From positions 15,850,751 to 15,914,750 of the forward strand of contig NC_031770.1 of the NCBI RefSeq assembly GCF_001522545.3: DNA of 64,000 nucleotides, read 5' to 3'. The notes beneath the pieces are model-generated. The model worked only from the letters and a program-made list of their open reading frames with translations. It made no database searches and was not told the origin of the DNA. This DNA is from Parus major (Eukaryota; Chordata; Aves; Passeriformes; Paridae). Position numbers and translations under genes: made by a program. Below are positions 36,201 to 50,600 of the stretch, piece after piece (position 1 is the first letter of the stretch; each line of letters begins with the position of its first letter).

Positions 36201-39200
36201 TCTTCTGTGCTACATCGCTGTTGATCTCATGAAGTTATAACAATGAGATGCAATAATTGTGTCCATGTTGATATTTTATAAACAAAATATTGTTTTGAGT
36301 ATTACCTATGAAATTTGATTATTTCAAATTCTAAAGATACCAAGTTTTTGAAAAATAATGTAAATGCCAATTACCACGTAGAGAAGAGGTGATGTGTGGT
36401 TTTTTGGATGGAATTTAGTCTAACTCCTGTCTATGTGCAAAAGGCAATTACTTCACTAGACTTATATAGAACTTCCAGGTTTAACAAGTACTGAGTTATT
36501 GCCTAATTCATAATATTTACAAGTCACTCTGCATGCTCAGATATGACTGCAGTATCATGCAAAGTTTGTTAACTAAATGGAACATTTTAAAATTGTTTCT
36601 AAGATAAATTGCTGCTTCCTGGCTGCTGTAACAAAAGACAGATGGCTTTTCTGTTACGTGTAGCCACTTCCTAATGAAACAGTTGAAGAGATTGATTTTT
36701 TTAATAGTTTTTATTTAGAAATCTTTTGGGCTTGAACAGATAGATGGATAGTTCTGTGAGAACAAATCATGGTCCAATATAAAAATAAAGTGCTTAAATG
36801 TGAAAACTAGATTTTATTAAATAAGACTTTATATAGTAATTACTGCTGCTGATCTGCTGTTCATTCAGGTAAAATGGGATTTTCACTCTTTTAAAATACA
36901 GATAAACATTTAATACAGACTGTCAGCTGGATTTTCTTATATGTTTTCTTGTTTCGTTATTTCTGAAGGATTACAATCAAAAATTCTGCAAAAAATTTTT
37001 GCGAATTAAAATCTGGATCATCTATGAATATATTTTTGTGTTGGAAATTGAATTGTGGATAAAAAACTTGAGGAATATATTGGAATGATGAAAAAGATAC
37101 GTTATTTTTAGTTCAGAAAAGCTGTTTCATAGTGGTGAAATTTAACTCCAAGTGCCCCACGTTCCTGAGCAGTTCCCTTTCCAGGAAGGCATGGCCATGC
37201 TTAATTTGGTTTCTGGAGTTATTCTTGCATTGTGAATGGGATGCTGGAGGCACGACTTTCTATAAACAGATTGCAGCCAAGTGGAATTTGATGGTGGGGG
37301 TCCAGATAGGAAGTAATTAAATGCTTTAGGTTTCACTCACTTGGGTTCATTTTAATGCATGTTTTGGAAGCCTGGCCCACAGCATCTATAGATAATATTG
37401 AATGAATGGCTATTTCCAAAGAGAGAAAAGAGTGGGTTTTTTTTTGTGGTGGTGTGATGTTTGATGAGCCTAATGTAAAGGAAACTGAAGTGCCTGCCCA
37501 CTGACCTTATTTTCTAAATCAAAGCTAATGCTAATGTAAGGTCAATAAATACACCAAATGGTTGGGCTTTCTTTCACAAATCCTGTTTGCATATTCTGAT
37601 GGATGCATGTTTTTACACTGCAGTATGGCAAAGCCTTTATTTAAATTCTCTTCTGTTTATTGTATTATTAGAAAAGGCTCATGGTGGTCTGTTTCCCATG
37701 GTACAGGGAAATCCCAGCACCTTCTCCCTTCTTTCTTCCCTGACTCAGGTGCTGGAAGGCTGTTTCTCTCTTTTATTTTCCTCATGTCTCTCTGAATTTG
37801 TGTTTTGCCCTTCTGTTGCACAGTTCCCCTCAGGTGCCACAACCATTGTTGCTGAGGGGATGGGCAGTGCCCCCACTGCTGACCCCTCCACATAGGCACC
37901 CACTGTTCCTTAATAGGTGAAAATGGGAAGGAGTGGTCAAGAATCCGGGTTAAAGTTGGTTTTGTTACATTGGATTAACGATCCCCTCGTAAATTTATAA
38001 TTAGGCAAGTAGAAGAGTATAGGTCAAGATGACTAGCACTGAAATTACCTGGTGTTAAATTATCTGCATTCCCCACAGCCCTGTTTCTTGGCCCACAGTA
38101 CAGCAAAACTAGAATTGTAATTGATTGTAGAATTGTAACAAAAATTTATCTTACTAATTCAAGCAACTGAAAGATTTTCCTCCTCTCTCTCCTTATGATG
38201 CCTTTCAGTTCTAGTTGAAAATTGTTTATCTGTTTTGGAACCAACTTTGAACCTTTAGGTTTTAGGTCATTACATATTAAGATTAAAGTTTATCATTGTT
38301 CCTTTCCAGCTTGGCAGAGTGAGAGTTTGGAAGTTAATTTTTAGGACAATGAATGGGCTTCACTTTGACACACTGAGCTGAAATCTGTCCAGTACAAAGG
38401 TTTGGTGTTGAGTCAGGCCCTGGTGCCCTTCTGCTCACTTTGCTGTCCTTTCCTCGGAGGAGGTAATCAGCCTTTCTGCAGGGGGCATTCACCCAGTGCT
38501 GGCAGGCACCAAACACTGTCCCTTCTCCACCTGCATGTTCAGTCAATCTGCCAGCATCACCTCCATTCCTGCTGGCACAGGGCAGTCCTGGAGACGAGGC
38601 TTCCCCAGCTCCTGATGCTTGGATCGGTTTGTTATATCCAGTTACGCTCTCAAATGCACCTGTCTGGTCCCTGCTGCTGGCAGAGCCGGCGTCTGGAGGG
38701 CTGCTTTGCTATGCACTGGACTTGTGTCAAGCAATACAACTGGTAGTCTTCAGAGGCTGTCTTCTGTCTGGCCCAAGCAGCACCTGATTATTGTGAATCT
38801 GAACAGTCATTAAGTACAGAGCCATTTTCCTCCTCTGCGTCACTTTATGGGTGTCCTGCTGTCCTAACCTGCAACAGCAGAGGAAATATTAAGCCAACCA
38901 TACTACCTCTAGGACCATTTGCATGTTTGTCAGACTTTTTTCCTGACTGTTACCCAGACATAAATAGTTTTTCTCACCTGGTATTTATGGTACAGAAATA
39001 ACTTAAAATTTAGGATGATAAGTGTGGCTTTCATTAGCTTTCTATTTTTCAGGTCTGTGAGGGAGTTTTTCATGTGACCAATTTGAGACCAAAGAATAGT
39101 TCTGAGAGGTGTTAAGTAACTACCAGACCATTTCCTGTTTTTCTGTGAAGTATGTCAGCTGTATTTAAATCCCTTCAGGGACGGTTTTTGGCATGTGAAC

Positions 39201-41498
39201 TCTGTTACTGGTTTGCCCACAAATTAGTCAAAATTAGCTTGCAGTGGCTGTGGTAGAAGTTAGTATTTTTTCATTGGGAGCAAAGTACATAAACTATAAA
39301 ACAACAACAACCACTAAATCCTTCTTCCCTCCTTCTGCTCAGTAATTGACTTTTAAACTTTATCTATTTTAAATGAGGAAATGCTGAAAATGAATGTGAA
39401 AAGCTTCTAGACTTGTACACTAGTTAGTGATCCTCACTTTATGATGGATGCAAAATTTTTATGCTCAGAAAGTCAAACTTACCTTTCCACCACTGGTCTT
39501 AAGAGATAGAGAAATATTCTGGAATTGTTAATTATAAAAAAGAGTTTTCTGTATTTATTGGATTCATTGTTTTGAAATACAAATTAGCACTTGCTCTGAC
39601 AACTACTGTGTTCATGAAAACCCTGCTGAGGAATAGCTTGCAGAACAATTTCTTCTGGTACAGTTGTTTTTAAGTAATCCCTGTCAACATTAGACATCAA
39701 AAATGTGAGAGCTATGCCATGCTCTGAAACAGCTGTCAAGTGTAGTTTCTGGCACAGAGCCATTTTCAGATATTCTTGTATCCTGTTAACATAGAAAATG
39801 AAGAGACTGTTTTCTTCTGCATTGGTTGGGTTTGTGGTCAGAGGGAAAAGGAATAAAAGGTCCCAGGTCATATATTAAAATAAATTGGTTCAAGAAAGGT
39901 GTAAATGAGCATCAGTCGGTGGCTGTCTTTGTTAACATCCTTTCCTGAGTGTAAGGATGTCCTTAACCACATGCTTTCCTGAATCCGGGTCCTCCTACTG
40001 CACTTTGAATTTGGGCTAAGATAAGCTCTTCAGTTGGCAAAGTTTGGAGCTATTACCCAGAAAGTATATTAAAAATAAAGAAATGTAGGTGCTTTCTCTT
40101 TTTAATGATCCAAAAGGACAAGGTAAACAGCAGTAAATTTGAGGTTTGATGGAAATAGGAAAACAGCTGTAGTAGAGAATTCAGGGAGAGTTTCAAGGGC
40201 AGCAGGAAGGGAAGTTGTTTCAGGGCACTGGCATGTCCCTCTCTATACATGCAGTCTTATCCAAACTGAAATCTATATTCCATTTAGCAGAACTTAATGT
40301 GCAAAACTGATTTTTCATGGTAGCTAGATGACATCTGGCTGAGACCTGAGCTGATAAGAGAACACCAGTTTAGACATGTATATGGGCTGCTCTCAGGGAC
40401 TTACTTGAGTTTAGCAGGATAGTTACAGAATACTCCAGTAGAGGATGTGAAGTCTTGCATGTGTTCCTTACTTAAACGATACAAAAGAATTTTTACCAGT
40501 AGGTAAATTAGATTTTATTCTGGTTGCTATGAGGATTTCACTCATTCTTTTCACTTTCCTTCAACTATAGAAATTAGAAATGGCAAAAGTCTATTAGGAT
40601 TAGGTTATCCAGCACGTTTCCTTGCCAATCAGGGATTTTTGGAGGGTTTTTTTCTGCCTTTTGTTTTCTGAAGTTCCTTATTGTATCCTAACCTAATTAA
40701 AGCTATTGCCAAAAGGAAGCTGGGTAAGGGCTTATTCTGGAGCCTGGTAAAGGATTTTCGTGAATCAGGGCACTGTAACATCGTACCCTATCAATGTCAT
40801 CTAGTCTGGGTTTAGATAAAATACATTGTGTATTTTACACAAATACATTGTGACGTCTCATGTTCTCTCAAAAATGTTGTTGAAGGCAGAGCTACAGATC
40901 AGGTGCAAGTATTGTCTTTACATAGTTAACATAAATAAATTTCTGAGCAGAAATTATGTTCATGTATTATCTTTGCTTAACCCTTTACCTGTAGACAGTA
41001 CCTGTCATTTGAAAACCTCACATGTGTGTACTAATGGGTTTTCTCTGGGTGATAACTAATACAACAAAATGTAAACAAATCTAAAGGTGGTCTCCATACT
41101 AAGAAAAAAAAGAAAGTACATAGACACCACATATGTCATGTTGAAATTGAGCGGGGATTTTTAAGTACACTTGGAAGCGTTGTCTTGTACGGAATGCATC
41201 TGGTAGGGGCTTTAACTGTCTATTCCAGGTAATGAGCTGTGAAATTGAATGGGACTGTTTAGGCTGATTTACTGGGTGAGTTGCAGAGTCAGAACTATTT
41301 TTAACTCTTCAATTACTGTAAGCAAAATTGCATATTTGCTGCTTATTTCAGGGGTCTTGTTTCTGAAAGGCACTAAATAGCATGAGTTCAATAGTAAGAA
41401 TATTGTTGCAAAAACTACAGTGCTGATGTTTATTTGAATGACTAATAGTCTGTGTTTGATGAAGAGGTGGAAGGAGTCATTTCAAGGACATTTCTACT
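30233..41498. other. CDC42BPA: Intron sequence, about 11 kb; nothing firmly recognised
   Basis: T/G-rich intron DNA. A decamer tandem (TGTATTGAGTGTATTGAGTG) lies near 34846. A somewhat GC-richer stretch at 38380-38780 carries chance ORFs on both strands but no recognisable exon. A weak MIR-like segment near 33985-34095 is too worn to call. Confidence 0.5.
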
Positions 41499-41521
41499 AG
41501 AGGCTTTTTTAAAAAGCCTCT
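41499..41521. repeat. Perfect palindrome, 11-bp arms, 1-nt centre
   Basis: AGAGGCTTTTT (41499-41509) and AAAAAGCCTCT (41511-41521) are exact reverse complements around a single T. It would form a tight hairpin or cruciform. The right arm has no following T-run of the kind a terminator would have. Confidence 0.85.
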
Positions 41522-41647
41522 GATTTTTGTTAAAATTAGGTTTTGGTAACACAACAATGTTTGTATCCCAATGTGTAAATGCTACTCTTATGCTATGTTT
41601 TAGATACTTGTAGCTACTCAAAATGTCTTTGACTTGTTCTTTTCAGA

Positions 41648-41689
41648 TACCTATTGTGTACTAATTGGTACCTATTGTATACTAATACA
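41648..41689 (+). repeat. 21-bp imperfect tandem duplication
   Basis: TACCTATTGTGTACTAATTGG (41648-41668) is followed directly by a near copy (41669-41689) that begins TACCTATTGTATACTAAT. Confidence 0.75.
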
Positions 41690-44600
41690 TGAGATTACTA
41701 GAAAATATTTCCATATTTCTGTTTTCTTCTCCCTCCAGCCTCTTGTATTTTTCCAGTGTACCTTATGTGGTAATTGAGAACAGGGCAAAGATATCTGCGG
41801 TGTATCAGTCTTGATTTGTCATTAGTTTGAAATCTCAGTTTTCATAATTATTGAGTGACCCCATAAAGGGCATATTTTTATGGCTGATTTATCTATACTG
41901 CTAATTTGATACCAGCTAGTAGTACTTTACTATTTGGGTAGATCAAATCAGATCTTCAGGTTGCAAGTGTACGGATTACGTAATTTCTGTTTATTCTAAG
42001 TGAATTCATCAAATCACGTAAACTGAAAGGAACCTGATGTTACACCTCATGGCCTGCAAAAGTCACTTCTGGCAGAAATAAAGCACAGCTGCTGTGTTAA
42101 CACATAGTCATTGCTAATCTGCAATTGTTCTTCTAATCTCTGTGGTTTTCCGCTTTCACTAAACCTAAGTGTTCTTTGTAGAAACTTGTGAATTATTTGT
42201 GGCCTATGATATCACTGAGACTTGCTGAATTTTTTTAGTCCTGGTTGACAGATGAGTAAGTTCCTCTTGGTTTCCTCTTTCTTTGTCATAGGAAGTCACA
42301 TTAAATTGATTATGTGACTGAAGAGTAACAATACAACCGCAGGAAATCCTGTGGCTGAAACCAGTTTTGTTCTCTGCTTGGTTTTGGTAATAACTTTGTA
42401 TTTGCAGAATACTGTCTTTGGTTAAGGACTACATTGGACTTTGACTTTAAAAAGGTGATGCTCTTTGCAATGTATGAAAAAAACTGGTTAACTTTTTTTT
42501 TGAGCTGAGGCATCTTTTGAAAAAAAATAATAAGAGTAAATAATATTGTTGATGAGAATTTGTGGGTGAAAATTTGGCAGTGTAGGTCACTTCAGACAAA
42601 ATGAAAGTTAAATGTCAAATGCAAACACACTGGAAGGAAAAAGAAATACAGGATCTGTAAATGACATTTGAGGCTTTAAAAGGTAAGAGGTGCATGAAGG
42701 CATGTAGGACTTCTTGCATGGTGTTCCACAAGCTGGAGCAGTGAGGTGGTTCAGCTGCACAAGCCCCTCCTGCTTGTATGAAGTAAGGCTGTGTCAGGAA
42801 AGTGTAATCATCCTGAGAATACAGCACGTTTAAATTGATTTAAACAAGTCTGCTCTTTAATGCTTGGTCAAGAGCTGTTTATACCTAGTTTCCAAGCCCT
42901 TACTTCCAAGACGTAGCAATATGTAAGTTCCTCATTAATTTTTGGTTGGGACCTGCTCTTCTGTGACATTTAGGCACAATAATAACATTGTTGGATGTCA
43001 GTCTCTTGAAAAAAAACCCAAAAATTGGAAGTAATGGGAAGGTGGGTCTTCAGATATGATGCAGATTATTTCCCCCTCTATCCCCCTTTTCATTTGAAAG
43101 GTCTTCAAAGAACTTTATTACATGTTAAGTAGACACAGGAAAGACAGATTTCATCAGAATGCATTTGCTTTCTTGCTTGCATGTGCAGTTACTGTTAGGC
43201 CTTGGTTAATTCATAAATATTTGAATTAAATGTATTCCTGAAATAAAAGGTCAAGGGAAGGATAAAATGTTTTAAAAACATCTCTCCTTCCTAGTGAAGA
43301 GCGTGCAGGGTGTTATCATGACCTGACAGGCTCTGTGAAAGGGGATTACTGTGGCAAGCAGGAGGCAAGCTTTTGGTATTTCCAGACTGAGGTGTGCCCG
43401 ACTGGCAGAAGGGAAGGATGGCTGGAAGACCAGCCAGGATGAGGAATAAGGGACAGGAAATGGTGAGGTGAGCACCCCCAAAGTCTTGATATCCTTGAAG
43501 TCCTTAACTCCTGTGTTCTGGGCAACAACTATCCATCCAGTACAGCTTGTGTTTGTGTGCTCACTGGATGTGTATGGCTGTGGAGCAGGGCTTACCCAGC
43601 CTGCCTGGGAACCTCTGCTTTTATGTCACTGTCCTGGGTCTGGACCTGGTGCAGGTGTTGCTCCCTCACTGTTGCTTGAGATGTGGATAGGTGCAGCAGT
43701 GTTCCTCAGTACTGGTTGTTAGAATGTACCTCCAAAGCCTCATCAGGACCTGTGTCTCCTGGGATGCTGTGTGGGGATTTGAACAAAGAAAGGAATGGAG
43801 CAGCATCAGCAGAAACAAATTGGGATAGCAATACTAGGCATGGAAGTTTGTGGGAAGTTGGTTTAATTAGAGTTTCAGTTTCCTTTTTATTTAAATTCCA
43901 CTCCTGTAATTCTTTCTATCCCTCTTAGAGGCCAGTACCTACAATGTCTCTTGGAATGAGTACCAGTAGAATTGAAAAAGAAGTAGTAGTTGAAAGATGA
44001 TTGAAAATGACTTTGCAGAATCTGGACTAAATTCACTTAATTTCCTTCCCTGTTTGAAGCATCAAGAGCATTCTGTGATGTAATAATTTTTGTTGTCATT
44101 AGTAATAAATTTGGGGAAGAAGCCTGCTGTTTGCAAAGGGATTTCTGAAGAACAATTATCTGGTTCAAAAGTCTGAGCATGAGGTGGGAATGTGGGTGGC
44201 TGTGCTAACCTGCTTGGGTCATCAGAGAGTGTCCATGAAATTTACCTAGAAGAAGTAGTCTAGAGTTGGGTTTTGGGGTAAATTTCTTCTTTGAACTCGC
44301 TTCACAGCAATGATTAGGGACGTTTTTTGACATTGCACTTCATCTGTGTTTTTATACAGTCTTCTGTGGAAAATCAAAAGGTTGGAAGGGAGAAAGTGCA
44401 AAAATTTATGTTTGATTCTATGCAGTTCTAGGTAACAAAAAAGCTAAAGGAATTCCTGTTATCGAGCATAACTTAAAGCTTTAGAAAATTATCCACTCTT
44501 TGTGTGAAGTACTTCAGAGAAATTTCAAGACTATTCTGATTTAATTATAAAATATATTGTGTGGTCATACAAGGAGTTAAATGTAACCTAGCAAAAAAAA

Positions 44601-47600
44601 AACCTAAACAAAAACAACCTCTACCATAGTGACCTTTAAAGGAGATGACTGAGGATGAACCTTGTGAGACTTGGAAATGGATGAAACTGAGCTGGCTTAT
44701 TTCAGCTGGAGATCTGGCTCAGTATTTAAACTGAAGCAATTTTTTGTTCTGTTTCTTCTAATGCACATAGAAGCAATAACACTGTACAAGTGTAGGAGGG
44801 TGGAAATACCCAAACTCCAGAACAGTACCTCTTCTCCCAGTCTCCTTTCCCCTGTACTTCAAGGTTATTTAGGGATTTACTAGTTAATGAGAAAAAATGT
44901 TAAATAAGAACACTTTCGTCCAATCTATGCCATCCTTTTGCAATGGCCTCATTAGGTGTTTTGTCACCTAGAACAGGCAGAATTAATATCTGCACTGTAT
45001 TTCTCACGCCTTTTAATTGCTGTGACCCAACCCAAAATTTTACAGCATTAAAAACCCATAGCAGCATGAGAAAATACAAAGTTGTGCAATTCTTTTCCTC
45101 CTATGTATATCAGAAACAAAGATATTACTAAAACTGGATTAGGTCTAAACACTTAATTTGTATTCAAAGGGGAAACACCCTTTTTCTCATAGCAGTTGCA
45201 GGTTGGGTGGAAGTGGATGAAAGGAGTAGAAGTATAAGGCTCTGGTGGAAGGAAGAGAAATCATCTCTTGGCAGGACAGAGTATGTCTGTAGCAATTCTG
45301 CAGAAGATGTTCATAAACCATGGATGTGGGCGTGGAGAGCAGGCAGAGCAAACAGTTGGCAGTTCTTGACTATACATGGGATAAGACTTGAGCTGAACTT
45401 CTAAACCAGATTTACTATCTCTTCCAATATACTACATGAGTGAGTGTTTTGAAGATGGTATCCAAACAATCTGAAAATAAGGTTATTCACATGTATGCTA
45501 CAAATTTGGAGGAGTTGTGAGGAAAAGAGCATAAATGGGAGGTACCTAAAATCATGAGAAACTTTACTCAGCACTCTTTAGGATAAAGTATTTTGAGAGT
45601 ATTTAGTACAGCAGAATATTTTGGACCCAGAGATTGAGATCATGTTGACTTCATATATTAATAAAGTTGTAAAATGTACCTTTTTGCTTTTTAGTTCATA
45701 GTGTGATCTTCATAAGTGCGCTGAAGATCTGCAGTACCACTGCAGATATAAAGAGAGCTTTTCATCTTTGTTTTTAACCTAAATTTAGTGAGTGTGTGTA
45801 ATGAATTGAGTGTTGCATTTGTGCAGTAGTGAAAGATGAAAGAAAATTTCTTTTTCAAACACAGTTTGAGAAATTGCCTTTGGCTTTGATTGTTCATACA
45901 TGTACTACAGAACCTTAACTCACCCGATCAAGTTAAAGTAGTAGAAGCACCTCAGTGTGAAAATAATGCTGGTTTAAAAGTACATAGTGCTTACACATGG
46001 AAAAAGTGAAGCTATAGAAAATATAAAGCTATGGCAGTGTGAACAGTTTTCCTCACAACAAATTTTCACAGTGGCAATTTCTAGAAGTGTAAGATTTAAT
46101 AAAAATTTGTTCCAAGCTGCTGTAAATACTATGTGTCCCTTGGTATTCTGTTCAAAGATGCTGTTTGTTTTTTTGGGTTTTTTTTGTGTGTGTGATTAGT
46201 CTAAAAATAAGAAGGTGATTGAAAATGTTCAGTAATTTTGTGGAGATAGTTTGCTTTAAAACATTCAGCAAGAACAGTTGATTTTAAGCAAGCAGCTAAT
46301 TTTTCTTTTAGGCCTAGCATTGAGTGTAAGCTTGTTGGTGGTATGGGATGCAGCAATGCAAATAATTAGTAAATCACTAGTATATAGAATACATAATAAA
46401 CTCTATGTTATTAGTGAGGAATTTAGTATATTTCTTGTTAATGAGAAAGCAACTTACTTTCTTCAGGGAAATGGAATCTGTTCTGTTGAAAGCATGGCTT
46501 CAGCTGTTTTACCAGCATCAACTAAGGCTTCAGTATTTTAATTTCCAGAAGGAAACATTTTCTGTTTATATTACCTTAAGGAGTAGAATATAAGAGATTA
46601 TGTGGAATCAAGCATGTTTCCAATACTAAGCAATATTTAATGATGTTAATGTTTTGATATTTTTGAAAACTTTTTTTTTGTTTTAAATTTTTCCAAATTA
46701 AGTGTCTTGAAAAGTAAATACTGAAAATCAACTAGGTGAAGGACATGTTCATGTTGGAAACATTCCTTGTAACTGGTGTAAATCTGTAGGTAGTGCCAGG
46801 ACTTGTGCAGGAAAGTAGTACCTAATTATGCAACACACAGCTCTTAATGAAATCACATGACTAAGCCCATGCAGAATCTGTAGGTTGTATTTATTTTAAT
46901 TCATTTAATTCAATTATTCATCTAATTCTATGTAAATACAGGTATACTCTATTCATACATATATGTATGTGTGTAGGTGTGTATATAGATACATATATAC
47001 ACATGGATAAATATATGAATATATGTAATTATAAATTAAAAAAGCCATCTACATGCTTTAGTACTTGATCTTGGTTAAAATTTTAAGACACAGTTCCACG
47101 AATTTCTGGTACCATCCAAAAAATGTTTTAAACTCTTAGTTCCCAGCAAGAATTAAGATTTTTCCTTGCTCACTACATGGAAAAATCCAATAATTCTGTC
47201 TGTGATTTATACTGTTCTGAGATATGCTGTGCATGTTACATTTTAAATTTTTTTTTGTTATGTTTTTGATGTTTTGATATAAAGGCCACTAGAAAAGCTT
47301 CAGAAAACTTTTAAGATTAGTCTGTTACTAAACTTAGAGGAATTTTTTGGAAATAAAAGTTATCAGATCAAACTGTAATGTTCCAGGTGCTTATGGTATT
47401 TTGTTTTCTTCTTTTTTGCATACATATGAAAATATTTGATCAAGCACTTTAACTGTGTAGACAGTTCTTTTTTGGTCTACAACATCAATATTGTAATATA
47501 TACATATTTTAATGCCTGAATTCTAGAAATGAAAACATAAAATCGATATATGGTAGAAACAGGTGAATATTAAGAAAGGTCTTACACATACTTGACATGC

Positions 47601-50600
47601 CTCACATGGACATGCTTGACAGAAATTGTATCAACTTATTTTAGGAGCAGTATAAAATGGCATTTATATTTTAATGTTCAACACTGTGCATCAAGTAAGA
47701 TAAAAAAAGCAGTCAGAGGGAAGGGGGAGGCATGAGGGAGAAACATGTGTAGTGTACATATAATATTTTCTTACTGAGAACTGCTGAGAAAGTTTTCATT
47801 TAAAAGAAGTGTCACTGCCTGAAATAATATATTGATATAAATATCTACACTGTTCAGAATGTGTTATTTTATATTTTAAACTGATTTTTTGGCCATTTAA
47901 ATTTTTTAAGATACAGAATTCTGCGTGGCATTTTTCTCTACTAAGTTATCATAGATATTAACTGCTTTGAAGGTTAAAAGAGCAGTATTCATGAACTGTT
48001 GGCATATCCACCTAATGATCCATTCTTTAGTCTCAAGTATTTCAAGTCTGTTTGAAATAACACTGTTTTGAGGCTCTGCAGCTGTTAAATGTTTGACCAT
48101 TTTTCGGTCCATAAAAATAATTCACTTCCAAGTCATTGTATAGGGAGATACTTAGGAAACCAAATCTCTTTCCTCCAGAAGTACTTGGTTTTGTTTGCAC
48201 ATATTATGCAAATAAGTGTGCTGTCACACAGACTTTATACTTGGTTTTGCTCTGATGCAGCTTGTCAGCTCTCCTTGTAGATGTCCCAGTCCAAGATGAG
48301 ATGAGTTTGATGTTTGTAAAGGAAGGGAAGGATTGTCTTCTGTTGTTTGCAGTCATCAGTTCAATCAGAGTTTAAAATACAAGGTGAAAGTGGTTGGAGG
48401 TTGTAAATGTTTTGTTTCCTGGGAGAAGCTGTAGGCTGTAGCACTTAGTAGTTATGTGATGGCTACCCAGAGCTTCTGAAAATATAATGTGCTGTTTCAA
48501 TCCTTGATTCTGCCAGTGCAATTACATTTATGTGTGGGCTCCTATTAAAGTACTGTGATAGCTACCAGGTGAATTATCCTGCTGGCTCAGCTGGGAGGTC
48601 ATTTGTCCCACTGGTATTGCTGAGGTATGAAATTTAGAGGTCAGGAGAGCAGCCTTGGGAAGAGTGGCAAGAGGCAGGCAAAAGTTTCTCTTTTGGGTCT
48701 TGCATAACACTGCCACTCTGGCAGTGACTGAGGCAGGGAACGGTTCCTTTGTATTTAATAGCCTTGTGTCGTTTGGCATCAGTTTTTTTCCTCCCCCACC
48801 TTGATTCTCTGCTTTGTGGGGAAAGGTACTGCATTTAGGAAACTATTAACTTGTCACTCTTGCACTTTGGCCTTTTATTTGACACTAATATTGTTTTGTA
48901 CTGTATTAGTGTTACTTAATTTGTGCTTTATCTACAAGAAATTCGGTTGTTTGCAGATATTGGGGGCTATTTAGTTATGTATACATAGTAATTGCAAGAA
49001 AGCAGTGTTCAAGTAAAGCATGACTTTCTTAGGTTTATCTCAAATTTTGTTTAAAGTTGTGTGGTCTTCTTTGATATATGACTGAGAACATACAGAATTT
49101 TAAAACATGTAAAATCTCTAGACTTCTGCTATAGCTATAAAATCTTCAGCACTATGTGAACTTAGGTAGCCCATTCAGTGATAACTTGATTTCGTAATCA
49201 GATACATGTTTGGAACATGGGTATGTACTTACACTGGCTGAAGAATGAGTGCACTGAGCATACAATACTGACAAAAAGTTATAGTTGCTGAACTTCATTT
49301 CTTTCTTGTCCATACAGTGCTGACGTTAGTCGGGTTTCTAAAGTGAGCTGTTTTTGTGACTATTAGGTGTCCTTGTTGAAGAACTGGATCCATTTCACTG
49401 TTGATCCAGTGGCTGGTGTTTGGAGCCTTTGAAGAGTAATGCCCATTATGGTCTGCAGGAGCAGCATTCATCTCTAATTTTAACACCAGCTGACCATTTT
49501 TAAAAGACTGCAGCTGTTATTTACTCAGAGCTGTGTAGCTAATTTGATTTTCTTTTTGTCTGCTGCAGAGCTAATGAATCATTTTTGCTTCTTACTGGGT
49601 GCTATACGTACATAAATTATAATTTCAAATGTTACATTACTTGAGCCTTTTTAAAGGGGTATGTTGCTGAGGTACTGAGTATAATTGAAATGAGATACCA
49701 AATGTAATTTGCTTAATGCTGATTTCCTTTAGCAGTAATCATATTTAGTCTCTGTTTGTTAAAATCATATTTGTAAACCAAGCAAATGGTATGGCCAGCC
49801 TGCACAGCTCGTATTGCTTGAAGGTCATTTAGGCATCCTAACAGCAACACTGAGAGCTGTGTTACAGAGCAAATTGCAGTAGGAGAGGTTTTAGCTTGGG
49901 AATCAATTTTATCCTGAGTTATGGGATTCTGTATCAGTGATCCTCTGAGGTAGCTGGAGCCTGGATTGTTAGCTCTCAACAAAATAAGTAAAACTCATAG
50001 GTAGAGCTTTACTAGTCCTATAAAAGTGATACTGACAGATCAGTGCAAAGCTGAATCTCCTGAGCTGGATTCCTGGTGTTGTGCAGCTTTTATTTGTTCA
50101 TATATCCTCATTAGCATAGAAGCTAACGAAGCTAATCAGTATTCAAAGAGGAAATTGTAATGGAAAGTGGATACTAGACACAAAGAAATCACAGGATATT
50201 TTGGTTAATACAGATGATGTTTAAAATGTAATTGAGCATTAATGTCAATGTATCTGGAAAGGATGTATTTCTGAACATACTTATTTCAAATGTGCTTGGT
50301 TTAATTTTTAGGACAAAAATGTTGTATGTAATAGTTTATTACAATACAATTATAGTATTTGTCTGGTATCAGTTACTGTGGATAGGCTATAGACAGTTTA
50401 AACAATGTTGTGGCTTCATTATTTTAGTTTCCTGATCTGTTTGGATTTTGGTTTGGTTTTTTTGTTGATTCTGAGCACTTTAGAAAGATAGCTGGGGAAT
50501 GTCTGTTATTAACTTCCATAGGAGAAGCTGCTCTGGAGACATTGCACCAAATACCTAACACTGTTGTCAGGAGTAGCATTGTTTTTCTGATGTGCTACCA

